A DNA stretch of 64,000 nt, from contig NZ_CP075682.1 of NCBI RefSeq assembly GCF_018603435.1, forward strand, positions 186,001-250,000, given 5' to 3'. Shown piece by piece: positions 9,995 through 21,414 of the stretch. The DNA is from Chryseobacterium sp. ZHDP1 (GTDB lineage: Bacteria > Bacteroidota > Bacteroidia > Flavobacteriales > Weeksellaceae). The position numbers were made by a program, and so were the translations under genes. The stretch's first letter is position 1. Each line of letters starts with the position of its first letter. The notes below the pieces were generated by a model. It made no database searches. It was not told the origin of the DNA and saw only the letters and a program-made list of their open reading frames with translations.

Positions 9995-10009
9995 TTTAAA
10001 AAGACATAT

Positions 10010-10090
10010 GAGCTCCGTAGGAGCATTCTGTTAATAGAAAAAAGTTGCGTCACCAAAACAAAGCCTCGTAGAGGCGAACTGTTAATAAAA
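10010..10090 (+). repeat. Short palindromic repeats, family C (two copies)
   Basis: GAGCTCCGTAGGAGC followed by ATTCTGTTAATAG (from about 10010) and GCCTCGTAGAGGC followed by GAACTGTTAATAA (from about 10062). Each is a short palindrome plus a conserved CTGTTAAT tail. The remainder of this 300-base gap before the esterase gene shows nothing clear apart from a weak AAGTGT-N7-ACAAAT match at 10158. Confidence 0.7.
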
Positions 10091-10165
10091 ACAGACGATA
10101 AAATTTAAAAAACAAATCAAATCCATTTGAATGAATAATTTTTTTATCAAAATCAATAAGTGTAA

Positions 10166-12112
<1,947 letters not shown>

Positions 12113-12136
12113 AATCGTATCCAAAGTCAATTAAAA

Positions 12137-13504
12137 ATGAAAAAAATAATGTTAAATATCTGTCTGATAGGCTTTTCAGGAATATTATATTCGCAGAATC
12201 CTATTATTCAGACCAACTATACCGCCGATCCGGCTCCGATGGTGTACAATGACAGGCTTTATGTTTACACTACCCATGATGAAGATGATTCTACATGGTT
12301 CACGATGAACGACTGGAGAGTTTATTCCACCAACGATATGGTGAACTGGACCGACCACGGAACAATCCTTTCCTACAGCGACTTCGACTGGGCAAAACGT
12401 GATGCGTGGGCGGCACAGTGCGTGGAAAGAAACGGTAAATTTTTTATATACGTTCCGATGTGGTCTAAAACCAATAATAAAGGAGCGATTGGTGTTGCGG
12501 TGGGAGACAGTCCGTTCGGGCCGTTTCATGATCCGCTTGGAAAACCTCTTGTGCAAAGCGAATGGGGCGACATCGATCCGACGGTTTTTATTGATGACGA
12601 CGGACGGGCGCATATGTACTGGGGAAATCCGAAACTCAAATATGTAAAACTGAATCAGGACATGATTTCTTACTCCGGCGAGATTGTTGAAGTTCCCATG
12701 ACAGAAGAATCTTTCGGGAAAAGAGACGGAAAAGAAAATCCTGAAAGACCGACAAAATATGAGGAAGGACCTTGGTTATATAAAAGAAAAGATCTGTATT
12801 ATCTCTTCTGGCCGGGCGGTCCGCTTCCTGAATTCATAGGCTACTCCACAAGCAAAAGCCCAAAAGGTCCATGGAAATACGGCGGAATTGTAATGCCAAC
12901 CGAAGGGAAATCGTTTACCAATCATCCCGGAATTGTTGATTTCAGAGGAAAAACCTATTTTTTTTATCACAACGGCGCTTTGCCGGGAGGAAGCGGATTT
13001 ACAAGATCCGTAAGTGTGGAAGAACTCAGTTTTAATAAAGACGGCTCGGTTGTACCCATCAAAATGACGAGTGGAATAACCAAAGCCATTGCAGCCATTA
13101 ATCCTTACTCATTTAATCAGGCGGAAACAATTGCATGGTCAGAAAATGTGAAATCTTATCAGAACAAAGCAGCAGGCGTTTTTATCAAAGCAAAAAAAAG
13201 CGGCGCTTACACCAGTGTGAAAAATGTGGATTTTGGCAGAAAAGGAGCCGCTACATTTTCAGCAAGAGTGGGAACAACACACAGCAGTGACGTGATAATG
13301 GATGTTCGTCTGGACGGTATTAACGGACTATTGGTTGCCACGGTAAAAGTCCCTTTAACCGGCGGAGACGACCGTTGGGAAACCGTGAAAACAGAACTGA
13401 AGGAAAAAATTACCGGCGTTCACGATGTGTATTTTGTATTTAATGGAAAAGCACCTAAAGATATTATGTTTTTCGATTATTGGACTTTTCTTGAAAATAA
13501 CTGA
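12137..13504 (+). CDS. Secreted GH43 with C-terminal CBM6-like module
   Basis: A 455-residue protein with signal peptide ending LYSQ near residue 20. The GH43 propeller (about 25-315) carries D31 in TADPAPMV, D147 in GDIDPTVF and E210 in YEEGPWLY. Residues about 320-455 look like a family 6 carbohydrate-binding module ([26 protein letters not shown], ending FFDYWTF). This architecture is typical of arabinoxylan arabinofuranohydrolases and some xylosidases of Bacteroidota. The GH97 gene begins two bases after its stop, so they are co-transcribed. Confidence 0.9.
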   Translation: MKKIMLNICLIGFSGILYSQNPIIQTNYTADPAPMVYNDRLYVYTTHDEDDSTWFTMNDWRVYSTNDMVNWTDHGTILSYSDFDWAKRDAWAAQCVERNGKFFIYVPMWSKTNNKGAIGVAVGDSPFGPFHDPLGKPLVQSEWGDIDPTVFIDDDGRAHMYWGNPKLKYVKLNQDMISYSGEIVEVPMTEESFGKRDGKENPERPTKYEEGPWLYKRKDLYYLFWPGGPLPEFIGYSTSKSPKGPWKYGGIVMPTEGKSFTNHPGIVDFRGKTYFFYHNGALPGGSGFTRSVSVEELSFNKDGSVVPIKMTSGITKAIAAINPYSFNQAETIAWSENVKSYQNKAAGVFIKAKKSGAYTSVKNVDFGRKGAATFSARVGTTHSSDVIMDVRLDGINGLLVATVKVPLTGGDDRWETVKTELKEKITGVHDVYFVFNGKAPKDIMFFDYWTFLENN

Positions 13505-13506
13505 TT

Positions 13507-15447
13507 ATGATTAAAATATCCTACCTCTCCATATTGTTGTTGTTCCTCACCGGAATTTCAGGTTTTGCACAGGTCGCAGAAATCTCAAGCCCCGACGGAA
13601 AATTAAAATTAAATGTCTTTGCTGAAAACGGAAAAGCTCTTTACAATCTTAGTTTTGAGGGAAAAATAATGTTGGAAAAATCTCCTTTAGGTCTGATTAC
13701 CAATGAATCTGATTTTTCTGAAAATTTGAAATTCGTTGATAGTAAAAAAGATAAGGTTTCTAAAAAATATACCAACGAGAAAATCAAGAAATCACAAGTC
13801 AGTTATACAGCAAATACTTTGACAGTCAATTTTACCAATGCAGACAATTTCACGATGGGAATCGAATTTCAGGTGAGCAATAACAATCTGGCTTTCAGAT
13901 ATGAAATTCAGTCGATGAAAGACCATTTAAGTGCGGTCGTACAGTCAGAAACTACAGGCTACAGATTCCCGGCTCAAACCACAACTTTCCTTTCTCCGAT
14001 GATGAAGCCGATGACAGGTTTTGCCAGAACGGCACCAAGCTACGAAAGTGGATATAAAGCTGATGCAGAATTAGGAACAAAAGCCGATTATGGTTATGTT
14101 TTTCCGGGATTGTTTCATGTCGGAAACGATGGATGGATTTTATTGTCTGAAACTGGTGTAAACAGTCTCTACTGCGCTTCTCATTTGGATACAAACCCGG
14201 AAAAAAATCTTTATCAGGTTGCTTACCCGAATAAAGCTGAAAACAATGGATTTGGAAGTACAGGAGCATCCATTTCACTTCCGGGAAAAACGCCATGGAG
14301 AACCATCACCATTGGCGATTCTTTAAAACCGATTGTAGAAACCACGATTCCTTTTGACGTTGTGGAGCCAATGTATGAACCCTCACAGAAATATACCTTC
14401 GGAAAATCAACCTGGAGCTGGATTTTATGGCAGGACAACAGTATGAATTACGAAGATCAAAGCCTTTTTATCAATTTAGCATCAGAAATGGGGTATGAAT
14501 ACATTCTGATTGATGCACTTTGGGACAAAAACATTGGCAGAGAAAGAATGAAAGACCTCATTCAATATGCCAGATCCAAAAATGTAGGTGTATTGCTTTG
14601 GTACAATTCCAACGGTGCTTCCAATGATGCGCCGATGGGACCGAGAAACAAAATGAGTTCCTCCATAGAACGCAAAAAAGAAATGAAATGGCTGAAAGAA
14701 GCAGGAGTACAAGGGCTGAAAGTCGATTTTTTCGGTGGTGATAAACAGGAAACAATACGTCTGTATGAAGACATCCTTTCCGATGCCAATGATTTTGGGT
14801 TAAAAATTATTTTTCACGGAGCAACATTACCGAGAGGCTGGGAAGTAATGTATCCGAATTATGCAGGAAGTGAGGCAGTTTTAGCGTCCGAAATGCTCTA
14901 TTTTTCCGAAGATATCCGCAAACAGGAAGCTTTTTTCGCCTCGCTGCATCCCTTCATCAGAAATACCGTCGGAAGTATGGAGTTTGGCGGGACTTTTCTC
15001 AATAAATATTTAACGAAATCCAACAAAGACAAGAATAAAAGATACACAACAGACAGTTTTCAGTTGGCAACGGCGGTTCTGTTTCAGAATCCGGTTCAGA
15101 TGTTTGGGATAACACCGAACAATCTGAACGATGCCCCAAAATTTCAGCTTGATTTTATGAAGAAGATCCCGACACTTTGGGATGAAACCGTTTTTATAGA
15201 CGGTTATCCCGGAAAATATTCCGTGATCGCAAGAAGACATCAGAATCAATGGTATGTTGCCGGAATTAATGCAGAAAAAACGGTAAAAAAATTGAAAATC
15301 AGTCTTCCGATGTTCGCCGGAAAAACGGTAAAATTCATTAATGACAATGCTCAGGGAAATTCATCAGAAAAAGAAATAAAAGTGAGTAAAAAAGGTGATT
15401 TCACTGTAGAAATTCTGCCAAACGGAGGATTTGTTTTGAGAAATTAA
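13507..15447 (+). CDS. Secreted GH97 glycosidase (retaining type)
   Basis: Glycoside hydrolase family 97, 646 residues, with signal peptide ending GFAQ near residue 22. The N-terminal beta-sandwich runs to about 280 and the TIM barrel from about 290 to 560 (FGKSTWSWILWQDNSM, YILIDALWD). D407 in GLKVDFFGGD occupies the place of the Asp nucleophile of retaining GH97 enzymes such as alpha-galactosidases and beta-L-arabinopyranosidases, rather than the Glu base of inverting SusB-like alpha-glucosidases. In a xylan region with galK/galT this points to galactosyl or arabinopyranosyl side chains. The exact substrate is inferred. Confidence 0.88.
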   Translation: MIKISYLSILLLFLTGISGFAQVAEISSPDGKLKLNVFAENGKALYNLSFEGKIMLEKSPLGLITNESDFSENLKFVDSKKDKVSKKYTNEKIKKSQVSYTANTLTVNFTNADNFTMGIEFQVSNNNLAFRYEIQSMKDHLSAVVQSETTGYRFPAQTTTFLSPMMKPMTGFARTAPSYESGYKADAELGTKADYGYVFPGLFHVGNDGWILLSETGVNSLYCASHLDTNPEKNLYQVAYPNKAENNGFGSTGASISLPGKTPWRTITIGDSLKPIVETTIPFDVVEPMYEPSQKYTFGKSTWSWILWQDNSMNYEDQSLFINLASEMGYEYILIDALWDKNIGRERMKDLIQYARSKNVGVLLWYNSNGASNDAPMGPRNKMSSSIERKKEMKWLKEAGVQGLKVDFFGGDKQETIRLYEDILSDANDFGLKIIFHGATLPRGWEVMYPNYAGSEAVLASEMLYFSEDIRKQEAFFASLHPFIRNTVGSMEFGGTFLNKYLTKSNKDKNKRYTTDSFQLATAVLFQNPVQMFGITPNNLNDAPKFQLDFMKKIPTLWDETVFIDGYPGKYSVIARRHQNQWYVAGINAEKTVKKLKISLPMFAGKTVKFINDNAQGNSSEKEIKVSKKGDFTVEILPNGGFVLRN

Positions 15448-15454
15448 TTGGTTT

Positions 15455-15553
15455 TGGGCAGCTTTTTCCGCCTTCCACTCCCGCTTTTTTGCCTCCGCTT
15501 TGCTGCGGCAAAAAGAGCTCCGTTCAAGTCGGGCTGCGGAAGATTCGCTGCAC
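15455..15553 (+). repeat. Long intergenic repeat, family B copy 2
   Basis: GGCAGCTTTTTCCGCCTTCC then ACTCCCGCTTTTTTGC, a GC-rich inner hairpin (CCGCTTTGCTGCGG), then GCAAAAAGAGCTCCGTTCAA and CGGGCTGCG. It begins eight bases after the GH97 stop. The inner and outer arms pair, so as RNA it would form a long imperfect stem. Confidence 0.78.
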
Positions 15554-15559
15554 TCAAAG

Positions 15560-15644
15560 AATCCGAAGGATTCAATATCAATAACCATAGGTACAAATCT
15601 ATGGAAAGAGATATGGATAAATCCGAACCCTGAAAGGGTTCAAT
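15560..15644 (+). repeat. Family A repeats upstream of GH115
   Basis: A diverged copy GAATCCGAAGGATTCAAT plus an ACCATAGGTA...CTATGG partner, followed by GAACCCTGAAAGGGTTCAAT at 15624. Sequence changes on one side of each palindrome are matched on the other, keeping the stem paired. The second copy ends 45 bases before the GH115 start. Confidence 0.75.
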
Positions 15645-15688
15645 TTGATAAGCCATTCAAATTTTATTTAAATAGAAAATAAAAGATT

Positions 15689-18211
15689 ATGAATCAGATA
15701 AAAATGTTTTTTCTCGTCATGGTATTCGGATGCTGTTTACAACTCAATGCAACAGAACCGTTCATCAGCAAAGAAAAAAATTCGGAAACAATTGTATTAA
15801 AAGAAAGATCAGTCCCTCTTTCGATTCTTTTCACCTCCGGAATGGATAATGGAATTTTAAGAGCAGTTAAAAATCTGCAGTCCGATTTTCTTAAGGTAAC
15901 GGGAAGTGAACCCAATATATTGAATCAGGTTTCGGAAATGAATTCTCCTTTAATCATCATCGGAACAGTAGGAACAAAATCGGTAGTTGATGATCTCATT
16001 AAACAGAAAAAAATCGACGGAAAATCTTTAACCGGAAAAAATGAAAAATACATCATTCAGAATGTAAGCCATCCATTTCCCGGCCTTTCTGAAGCAATCG
16101 TCATTGCCGGAAGCGACAAAAGAGGAACCATTTACGGCATTTATGAAATGTCTCAGCAAATCGGGGTTTCGCCATGGTATTACTGGGCAGATGTTCCGGT
16201 TGAGAAAAAGGAAAACTTATATTTTAAAAAAGGAATGTATACAGACGGAGAACCTGCAGTAGAATACCGAGGAATTTTTCTGAATGACGAAGAACCTTCG
16301 TTGGGAGGATGGGCGAGAACAACTTTTGGAGGAATCAATTCTAAATTTTACGAGAAAGTTTTTGAGCTGATTTTAAGGCTGAAAGGCAATTACATCTGGC
16401 CAGCCATGTGGGGAAAAGCTTTCTATGACGATGATCCTTTGAACGGACCTTTAGCCGATGAAATGGGAATTATTATGGGAACTTCACACCACGAACCGAT
16501 GGCTCAGGCTCAGACCGATTGGCATCGGTACATTAAGAAGAATAATTTACCGAATGTCTGGGATTATTCCAAAAATGAAAAAGTTTTGCAGGAATTCTGG
16601 AAATTGGGGCTTGAAAGAAGCAAAAACTGGGAAAAATTAGTCACAGTGGGAATGCGCGGCGACGGTGATGAAGCGATGGGAGAGGGAACGAACATCTCCC
16701 TTCTGGAAAAAGTAGTGAAAGACCAGCGAAGAATCATTGCTGAGGTGACCGGTAAAAAAGCAGAAAAAACACCTCAGGTTTGGGCTTTGTACAAAGAAGT
16801 TCAGGAGTATTACGACAAAGGAATGCGAGTTCCGGATGATGTAATTTTATTATTCTGTGATGATAACTGGGGAAATGTGAGAAAACTTCCGGATCTTTCA
16901 AAACCTTTGCACAAAGGCGGTTACGGAATGTACTACCACTTCGATTATGTGGGCGGACCGAGAAATTCAAAATGGATCAATATCAATCCAATTCAGAGGA
17001 TTTGGGAACAGATGAATCTTTCCTACGAACATAAAGTGGATAAAGTTTGGGTGGTAAATGTCGGAGATTTGAAGCCAATGGAATTTCCTATCAGTTTTTT
17101 CCTTGAAATGGCATGGAATCCGAAGCAGTTCAATTCAAAAAATCTTTTAAAATATACCGAAAAATGGGCAGCACAGCAGTTTGGTGAAAAACACGCCGGA
17201 GAAATTGCGGGAATGATTAATCTGTATGCAAAATACAACCGTCGCGTTACACCGGAAACACTGGACAGCAAAACATACAGTCTGGAAAACTACCATGAAT
17301 TCGAAACTGTTTTAAATGATTACAGAGCATTGGCTGTTGATGCATTGCGCCTGAAAGAGCAGATCCCTGCAGAATATCATGATGCCTATTATCAGTTAGT
17401 TCTTTATCCTATCGATGCATGCAGCAATTTGTATGAAATGTATTATGCCGTTGCAAAAAACAAGGAATTGGCTGCCAGATACGATTTAAAAGCAAATTAT
17501 TTTGCGGACAAGGTAAAAGAATGCTTTGAGAGAAATGCATATCTGGATCATAAATACAACAATGAAATTGCCGGCGGGAAATGGAAACACATGATGGATC
17601 AGATGAGAATAGGATACAAAACCTGGGCAGACGGAAAAGAAAATATAATGCCTGAAGTAACCTATGTATATGATGATAACGCTTCCAAAGAAAAAATATT
17701 TCAGGAGAAAAACAGCTATATTTCGATAGAAGCGGAAAATTTTGCGAGAACCAGCCATTCAGACCGAATTCATTGGGAAGTGATTCCGGATTTTGGTAAA
17801 ACTAAATCCGGCGTGACTACCTTTCCACAGAATGCCTATCCAAAAGCGGATGAAAATATTTATCTGGAATATGATATGAATTTTGAATCCAAAGGCGAAT
17901 TCGAAGTCCAGTTGTTATTGGCGCCGACTTTGAATTTTAATCACAACAAAGGACTGCGTTATGAAATTTCTTTTGATAATCAAACGCCGCAGATAGTTAA
18001 TTTCAATGGTCATTACAGAGGCGAATTGGGAAGATGGCAATCCGAACATATCATAAAGTCCGCAACGAAACACCAGATTTCCCAACCCGGAAAATATACG
18101 CTGCGATTCCGTGTTTTGGAGCCTGGGATCGTTCTGGAAAAAATACTGATCAATACGGGAGGTTTACAGCCTTCTTATCTGGGTGCACCCGAAAGTGAAA
18201 TTCTTCACTGA
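15689..18211 (+). CDS. GH115 xylan alpha-1,2-glucuronidase
   Basis: An 840-residue GH115 enzyme with a signal peptide (about 1-21, ending LNATEP). Family blocks include YGIYEMSQQIGVSPWYYWAD near 150-170, FLNDEEPSLGGWAR, NYIWPAMWGKAF, TVGMRGDGDEAM and PMEFPISFFLEMAWNP. The C-terminal region beyond about 670 (EAENFARTSHSDRIHWEVIP) is the family's accessory beta-sandwich. GH115 enzymes remove (4-O-methyl)glucuronic acid from internal positions of polymeric xylan. The released acid feeds the hexuronate operon at the start of the window. Length is near the lower end of the family. Confidence 0.94.
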   Translation: MNQIKMFFLVMVFGCCLQLNATEPFISKEKNSETIVLKERSVPLSILFTSGMDNGILRAVKNLQSDFLKVTGSEPNILNQVSEMNSPLIIIGTVGTKSVVDDLIKQKKIDGKSLTGKNEKYIIQNVSHPFPGLSEAIVIAGSDKRGTIYGIYEMSQQIGVSPWYYWADVPVEKKENLYFKKGMYTDGEPAVEYRGIFLNDEEPSLGGWARTTFGGINSKFYEKVFELILRLKGNYIWPAMWGKAFYDDDPLNGPLADEMGIIMGTSHHEPMAQAQTDWHRYIKKNNLPNVWDYSKNEKVLQEFWKLGLERSKNWEKLVTVGMRGDGDEAMGEGTNISLLEKVVKDQRRIIAEVTGKKAEKTPQVWALYKEVQEYYDKGMRVPDDVILLFCDDNWGNVRKLPDLSKPLHKGGYGMYYHFDYVGGPRNSKWININPIQRIWEQMNLSYEHKVDKVWVVNVGDLKPMEFPISFFLEMAWNPKQFNSKNLLKYTEKWAAQQFGEKHAGEIAGMINLYAKYNRRVTPETLDSKTYSLENYHEFETVLNDYRALAVDALRLKEQIPAEYHDAYYQLVLYPIDACSNLYEMYYAVAKNKELAARYDLKANYFADKVKECFERNAYLDHKYNNEIAGGKWKHMMDQMRIGYKTWADGKENIMPEVTYVYDDNASKEKIFQEKNSYISIEAENFARTSHSDRIHWEVIPDFGKTKSGVTTFPQNAYPKADENIYLEYDMNFESKGEFEVQLLLAPTLNFNHNKGLRYEISFDNQTPQIVNFNGHYRGELGRWQSEHIIKSATKHQISQPGKYTLRFRVLEPGIVLEKILINTGGLQPSYLGAPESEILH

Positions 18212-18410
18212 AAATCAGCAAATAGTAACAACAATCAATGCTTTGCTTATGAAACATTAATCCAATTTGTCATTCTCTTTTTTTAAATATTGTTTTCAGC
18301 AAATACAGGACAAGGAAAACAGCAGAGGCTTTGTAACAAAACTTTATTTAAACCCGCTGCCTGATACAGTTCAGGGAATTTTCTTGATGGTTTTTCAATA
18401 ATAAACCGTC

Positions 18411-18439
18411 TTGAAGGGGATTGTATATTCCATACTTTA
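18411..18439 (+). promoter_or_regulatory. Candidate Bacteroidota promoter of GH30
   Basis: TTG at 18411 and TACTTTA at 18433 are separated by 19 bases, close to the Bacteroidota consensus TTG-N17-21-TAnnTTTG, 33 bases before the GH30 start. The rest of the 261-base gap after GH115 shows no gene or repeat that I can recognise. Confidence 0.45.
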
Positions 18440-18472
18440 CTGAAAAATGATCAAAATTAAAACTAAAACATT

Positions 18473-21202
18473 ATGAAAAAACGTTTAAACTTTTTAGCAA
18501 TTCAATCTATTTTTCTGCTTGTTAGCTGTTTTTTTTACGGACAGCTTACCACCGTTAAAATCGATAAAAATACCTCGTACCAGAAAATAAAAGGATTCGG
18601 AGGATTTGTCTGCAGTCCGCAATTCGCTTATAATCATATGACGACTTCCGAAATTCAGACGCTTTGGGGAACAGGAAGTGAAGGAGGCTATAATATCATG
18701 AGGCTGTATATTCCGGAAGACAGCAGCAACTGGAGTGCTGTATTACCAACGGCACAATTAGCAAAATCAATGGGGCTTACTATTTTCGCAAGTCCGTGGA
18801 CAATGCCCGCAGCCTGGAAAACCAATAACCATGTGAATGCTGTTTATACAGATGCCAACGGAGTCCAGCAGATCGGATATTTGAAACCTGAAAATTATCA
18901 GGATTATGCATTGTATCTCAACAGTTTCGTTACCTATTTACAAACAAATGGAGTGGATCTGGATTATATCTCCATTCAGAATGAACCGGACGAAATGGCT
19001 CAATATCAGGGATGTATCTGGACTCCGACTCAGATAGCGACTTTTGTAAAAGATTACGGACATCTTATCAACTGCAAAGTGATTGCACCGGAAAGTGTAG
19101 GTTTTACCGATAACTTTGCCAATGCCATGCTGAATACTGCTACTATGGCTAATTTCGAAGTTTATGGAGGACACCAGTACGGATTAATGCAGTCGGCTTA
19201 CAAACAGTTCCAGAATTATAATAAAGAAATCTGGCAGACAGAGTATCTGATTAATTGGAACTCCGGCAGCCAGACTCCGCGTGATTTTAGCTGGAATCTT
19301 GATGCTTTTAACTTTGCTTCAAGCATCAATAATTCCATGCTCGGTAATATCAATGCGTGGATTCATTATGCTTCAAAAAGATATTACGGGTTAATGGGCG
19401 ACGGAACTTACGGAACACCAACAGGAGTAATGTCTAAAAGAGGCTATATTCTGTCCCATTATGCAAAATATGTAACGGGAAAAACAAGAATTGATGCCAA
19501 ATGGGACGATAAAACCGGAACTTTACAAGGATCTTCCTATATTTCCGCAGATGGTAACCAGATTGTTTTAATGGTGATTAATTCTTCTGCCAATACTTAT
19601 AATCTGAAGGTTGATCTGCCATTCTATACCACATCGGGAACAAAAGTACTCACAAATGCTTCTTCCAATATGGTGACCACGCCGATTTCATTCAGTACAC
19701 CCACTTTCCGTCCCGGAGCGGATATCGCTCCATCCAGCGTCATGACTTTCGTATTCAATAAAAGTGGCGACAGACCGGTTTCTCTGATGACAGGCGGAAA
19801 TGTTCATTACAATAAAATTGAAACACAAACAACCACCAATTCCGCTTTCGGAACTGCTTTTAACATCAGTAATACAACGGTAACATTTTCCAATCCAAGT
19901 CCTTTGATCAGTAATAATATGACTGCTTCAAACGGTTATCTTCAGTTGAATGACAGATTTAACAAACTAATTTTACACGTTAACAGCTACACCACAGCCG
20001 GACAAAGCTATTCAGATAATACGGCTCTGTATTATATCAACAGTCAGGGTATTGCAAAATCTTTCAACTACGGAAGGATCAATTTTCCGGCAGGAGGAAA
20101 TTTTGATATTACCCTTGATATTTCGAGACAGGTGCTTACCGACGGATGCAAAGGAATTTTAGGACTTAGAAATTCTAACTACAGTTCCGTTCTTACCTTA
20201 AATTTAGGAGATGTTTATTTTAATGTAGGCAACGAAATTGCTTCAAAATTTGGCGGAACCTATTCAGACAGTGACAGTAACCTTATGGATGCACTCGAAA
20301 ATGGCTACTTTACCTCGCTGGATTTCAGGACGACTGCGGGAATTACCCCTTCAAATAACTGGCAGCCTGTAAGTGTAAATTCAAACAACATATTTTATGT
20401 GAATTCCGGTGTAAATTCAACGTCAAACAATGTTATTTCCGGAATGGCATGTTCCAATCTTGTCCTTTCAGATTTGGACAAAGATTTTCAGGTTCCGTTT
20501 AATTTCAGCACGACATCAGCTTCTTACAGCAGAACTTTTAACGGGTATGAGACTTTATTGTTACCTTTTGAAGCCAATATTCCTTCAGGAGTATCGGTAT
20601 ATCTTATGTCACCGGGCGCAACAGCAGTTTCGGGAACCCAGATTTCTGGTGGAACAATTCCTGCTAATACTCCGGTACTTGTGAATGCGACAGGAAACTA
20701 TACTTTTACAGGTACAGGGAACGTTTCTACGCCGAAAGCCATTACGGTAAATCAGATGAACGGAGTCTATCACACCATAAAAGTTCCGGCTAACAGTTAT
20801 GTTCTGAAAACAGAAAGCGGAGTAACAGGCTTTTATAAAGTTGTTGCAGGAAACGAACCGATGATTAATCCTTTCAGAGCATACCTCACGGAAGAAAATG
20901 TATATTCCGCAAATATGATCCCTCTCAATTTTTCTGTATTGGCTGCACAGGAAAACAGTCTGCAGAAAGATGCTATAAAGCTTTATCCTAATCCTGCAAA
21001 AACGGAAATTTTTGTTGAATTAAAAACTCAGGATGCAACGGCTAAAATTTATGATGCAAGAGGAGGCTTGGTGAAATCGGGATTGAAAATGACAGCAGGG
21101 AAAAACCGTATCGGAATCAGCGACCTTTCTGCAGGAACCTACTTTATTGAAATTTCATCACCAAACAAAAAAATATCATCACAGAAATTTATTAAACAAT
21201 AA
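18473..21202 (+). CDS. T9SS-exported GH30 glucuronoxylanase-like enzyme
   Basis: A 909-residue protein. A signal peptide (ending FFYGQ) precedes a GH30 domain (about 25-430) with acid/base E171 in IQNEPD and nucleophile E257 in WQTEYL. The domain resembles xylan-active GH30 (subfamily 8-like: KIKGFGGF, FASPWTMPAAWKTN). A long Ser/Asn/Thr-rich beta-rich middle (about 440-830) is of unknown fold. The C terminus (about 838-909; LYPNPAKTEIFVEL, ending SSQKFIKQ) is a type A T9SS sorting domain, so the enzyme is likely exported across the outer membrane and surface-anchored. It probably cuts the glucuronoxylan backbone next to methylglucuronate branches; that specificity is inferred. Confidence 0.9.
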   Translation: MKKRLNFLAIQSIFLLVSCFFYGQLTTVKIDKNTSYQKIKGFGGFVCSPQFAYNHMTTSEIQTLWGTGSEGGYNIMRLYIPEDSSNWSAVLPTAQLAKSMGLTIFASPWTMPAAWKTNNHVNAVYTDANGVQQIGYLKPENYQDYALYLNSFVTYLQTNGVDLDYISIQNEPDEMAQYQGCIWTPTQIATFVKDYGHLINCKVIAPESVGFTDNFANAMLNTATMANFEVYGGHQYGLMQSAYKQFQNYNKEIWQTEYLINWNSGSQTPRDFSWNLDAFNFASSINNSMLGNINAWIHYASKRYYGLMGDGTYGTPTGVMSKRGYILSHYAKYVTGKTRIDAKWDDKTGTLQGSSYISADGNQIVLMVINSSANTYNLKVDLPFYTTSGTKVLTNASSNMVTTPISFSTPTFRPGADIAPSSVMTFVFNKSGDRPVSLMTGGNVHYNKIETQTTTNSAFGTAFNISNTTVTFSNPSPLISNNMTASNGYLQLNDRFNKLILHVNSYTTAGQSYSDNTALYYINSQGIAKSFNYGRINFPAGGNFDITLDISRQVLTDGCKGILGLRNSNYSSVLTLNLGDVYFNVGNEIASKFGGTYSDSDSNLMDALENGYFTSLDFRTTAGITPSNNWQPVSVNSNNIFYVNSGVNSTSNNVISGMACSNLVLSDLDKDFQVPFNFSTTSASYSRTFNGYETLLLPFEANIPSGVSVYLMSPGATAVSGTQISGGTIPANTPVLVNATGNYTFTGTGNVSTPKAITVNQMNGVYHTIKVPANSYVLKTESGVTGFYKVVAGNEPMINPFRAYLTEENVYSANMIPLNFSVLAAQENSLQKDAIKLYPNPAKTEIFVELKTQDATAKIYDARGGLVKSGLKMTAGKNRIGISDLSAGTYFIEISSPNKKISSQKFIKQ

Positions 21203-21223
21203 TCTGTATATCAGTTAATTCAT

Positions 21224-21265
21224 CAAAGCCATCATCAGTCTGATATTTTGATGGCTTTGTTTTAT
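21224..21265 (+). terminator. Strong rho-independent terminator after GH30
   Basis: CAAAGCCATCA (21224-21234) pairs perfectly over 11 bases with TGATGGCTTTG (21249-21259) and is followed by TTTTATT. It ends the GH30 transcript and separates it from the regulated promoter of GH3. Confidence 0.88.
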
Positions 21266-21293
21266 TCAATAAAAATCATTACTCGAAAATAAT

Positions 21294-21312
21294 AAGTGTT
21301 ATTTATACATTT
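21294..21312 (+). promoter_or_regulatory. Candidate AraR operator upstream of GH3
   Basis: AAGTGT-TATTTAT-ACATTT, a 19-bp near-palindrome with a seven-base spacer. Sixteen bases downstream is a TATATTTG -7 box (21329-21336), so the right half-site covers the expected -33 region. The arrangement is the same as before araB. Confidence 0.7.
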
Positions 21313-21328
21313 ATATAATATAGAATCT

Positions 21329-21336
21329 TATATTTG
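21329..21336 (+). promoter_or_regulatory. -7 box of the GH3 promoter
   Basis: TATATTTG matches the Bacteroidota -7 consensus TAnnTTTG exactly. The surrounding TAGAATCTTATATTTGTTTT is also present before araB, at the same distance from the operator. The GH3 start lies 78 bases downstream. Confidence 0.65.
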
Positions 21337-21414
21337 TTTTTGTTACAGAATTAGCTGAATGTACCCTGTAATAATTAAAGATTTTTAACCATAAAATATT
21401 TTGTTGTAATAAAA

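Noticed and set aside
9881..10108. 75-residue open frame after the second GH43
   Set aside because: It consists of family B and C repeat sequence; residues such as SSQKELRSSRATRDSLF recur at other repeat copies (for example near 15500), so it is repeat read as protein.
15444..15682. Open frames on both strands between GH97 and GH115
   Set aside because: All lie in family B and A repeats and resemble frames in other copies of the same repeats; no signal of coding.
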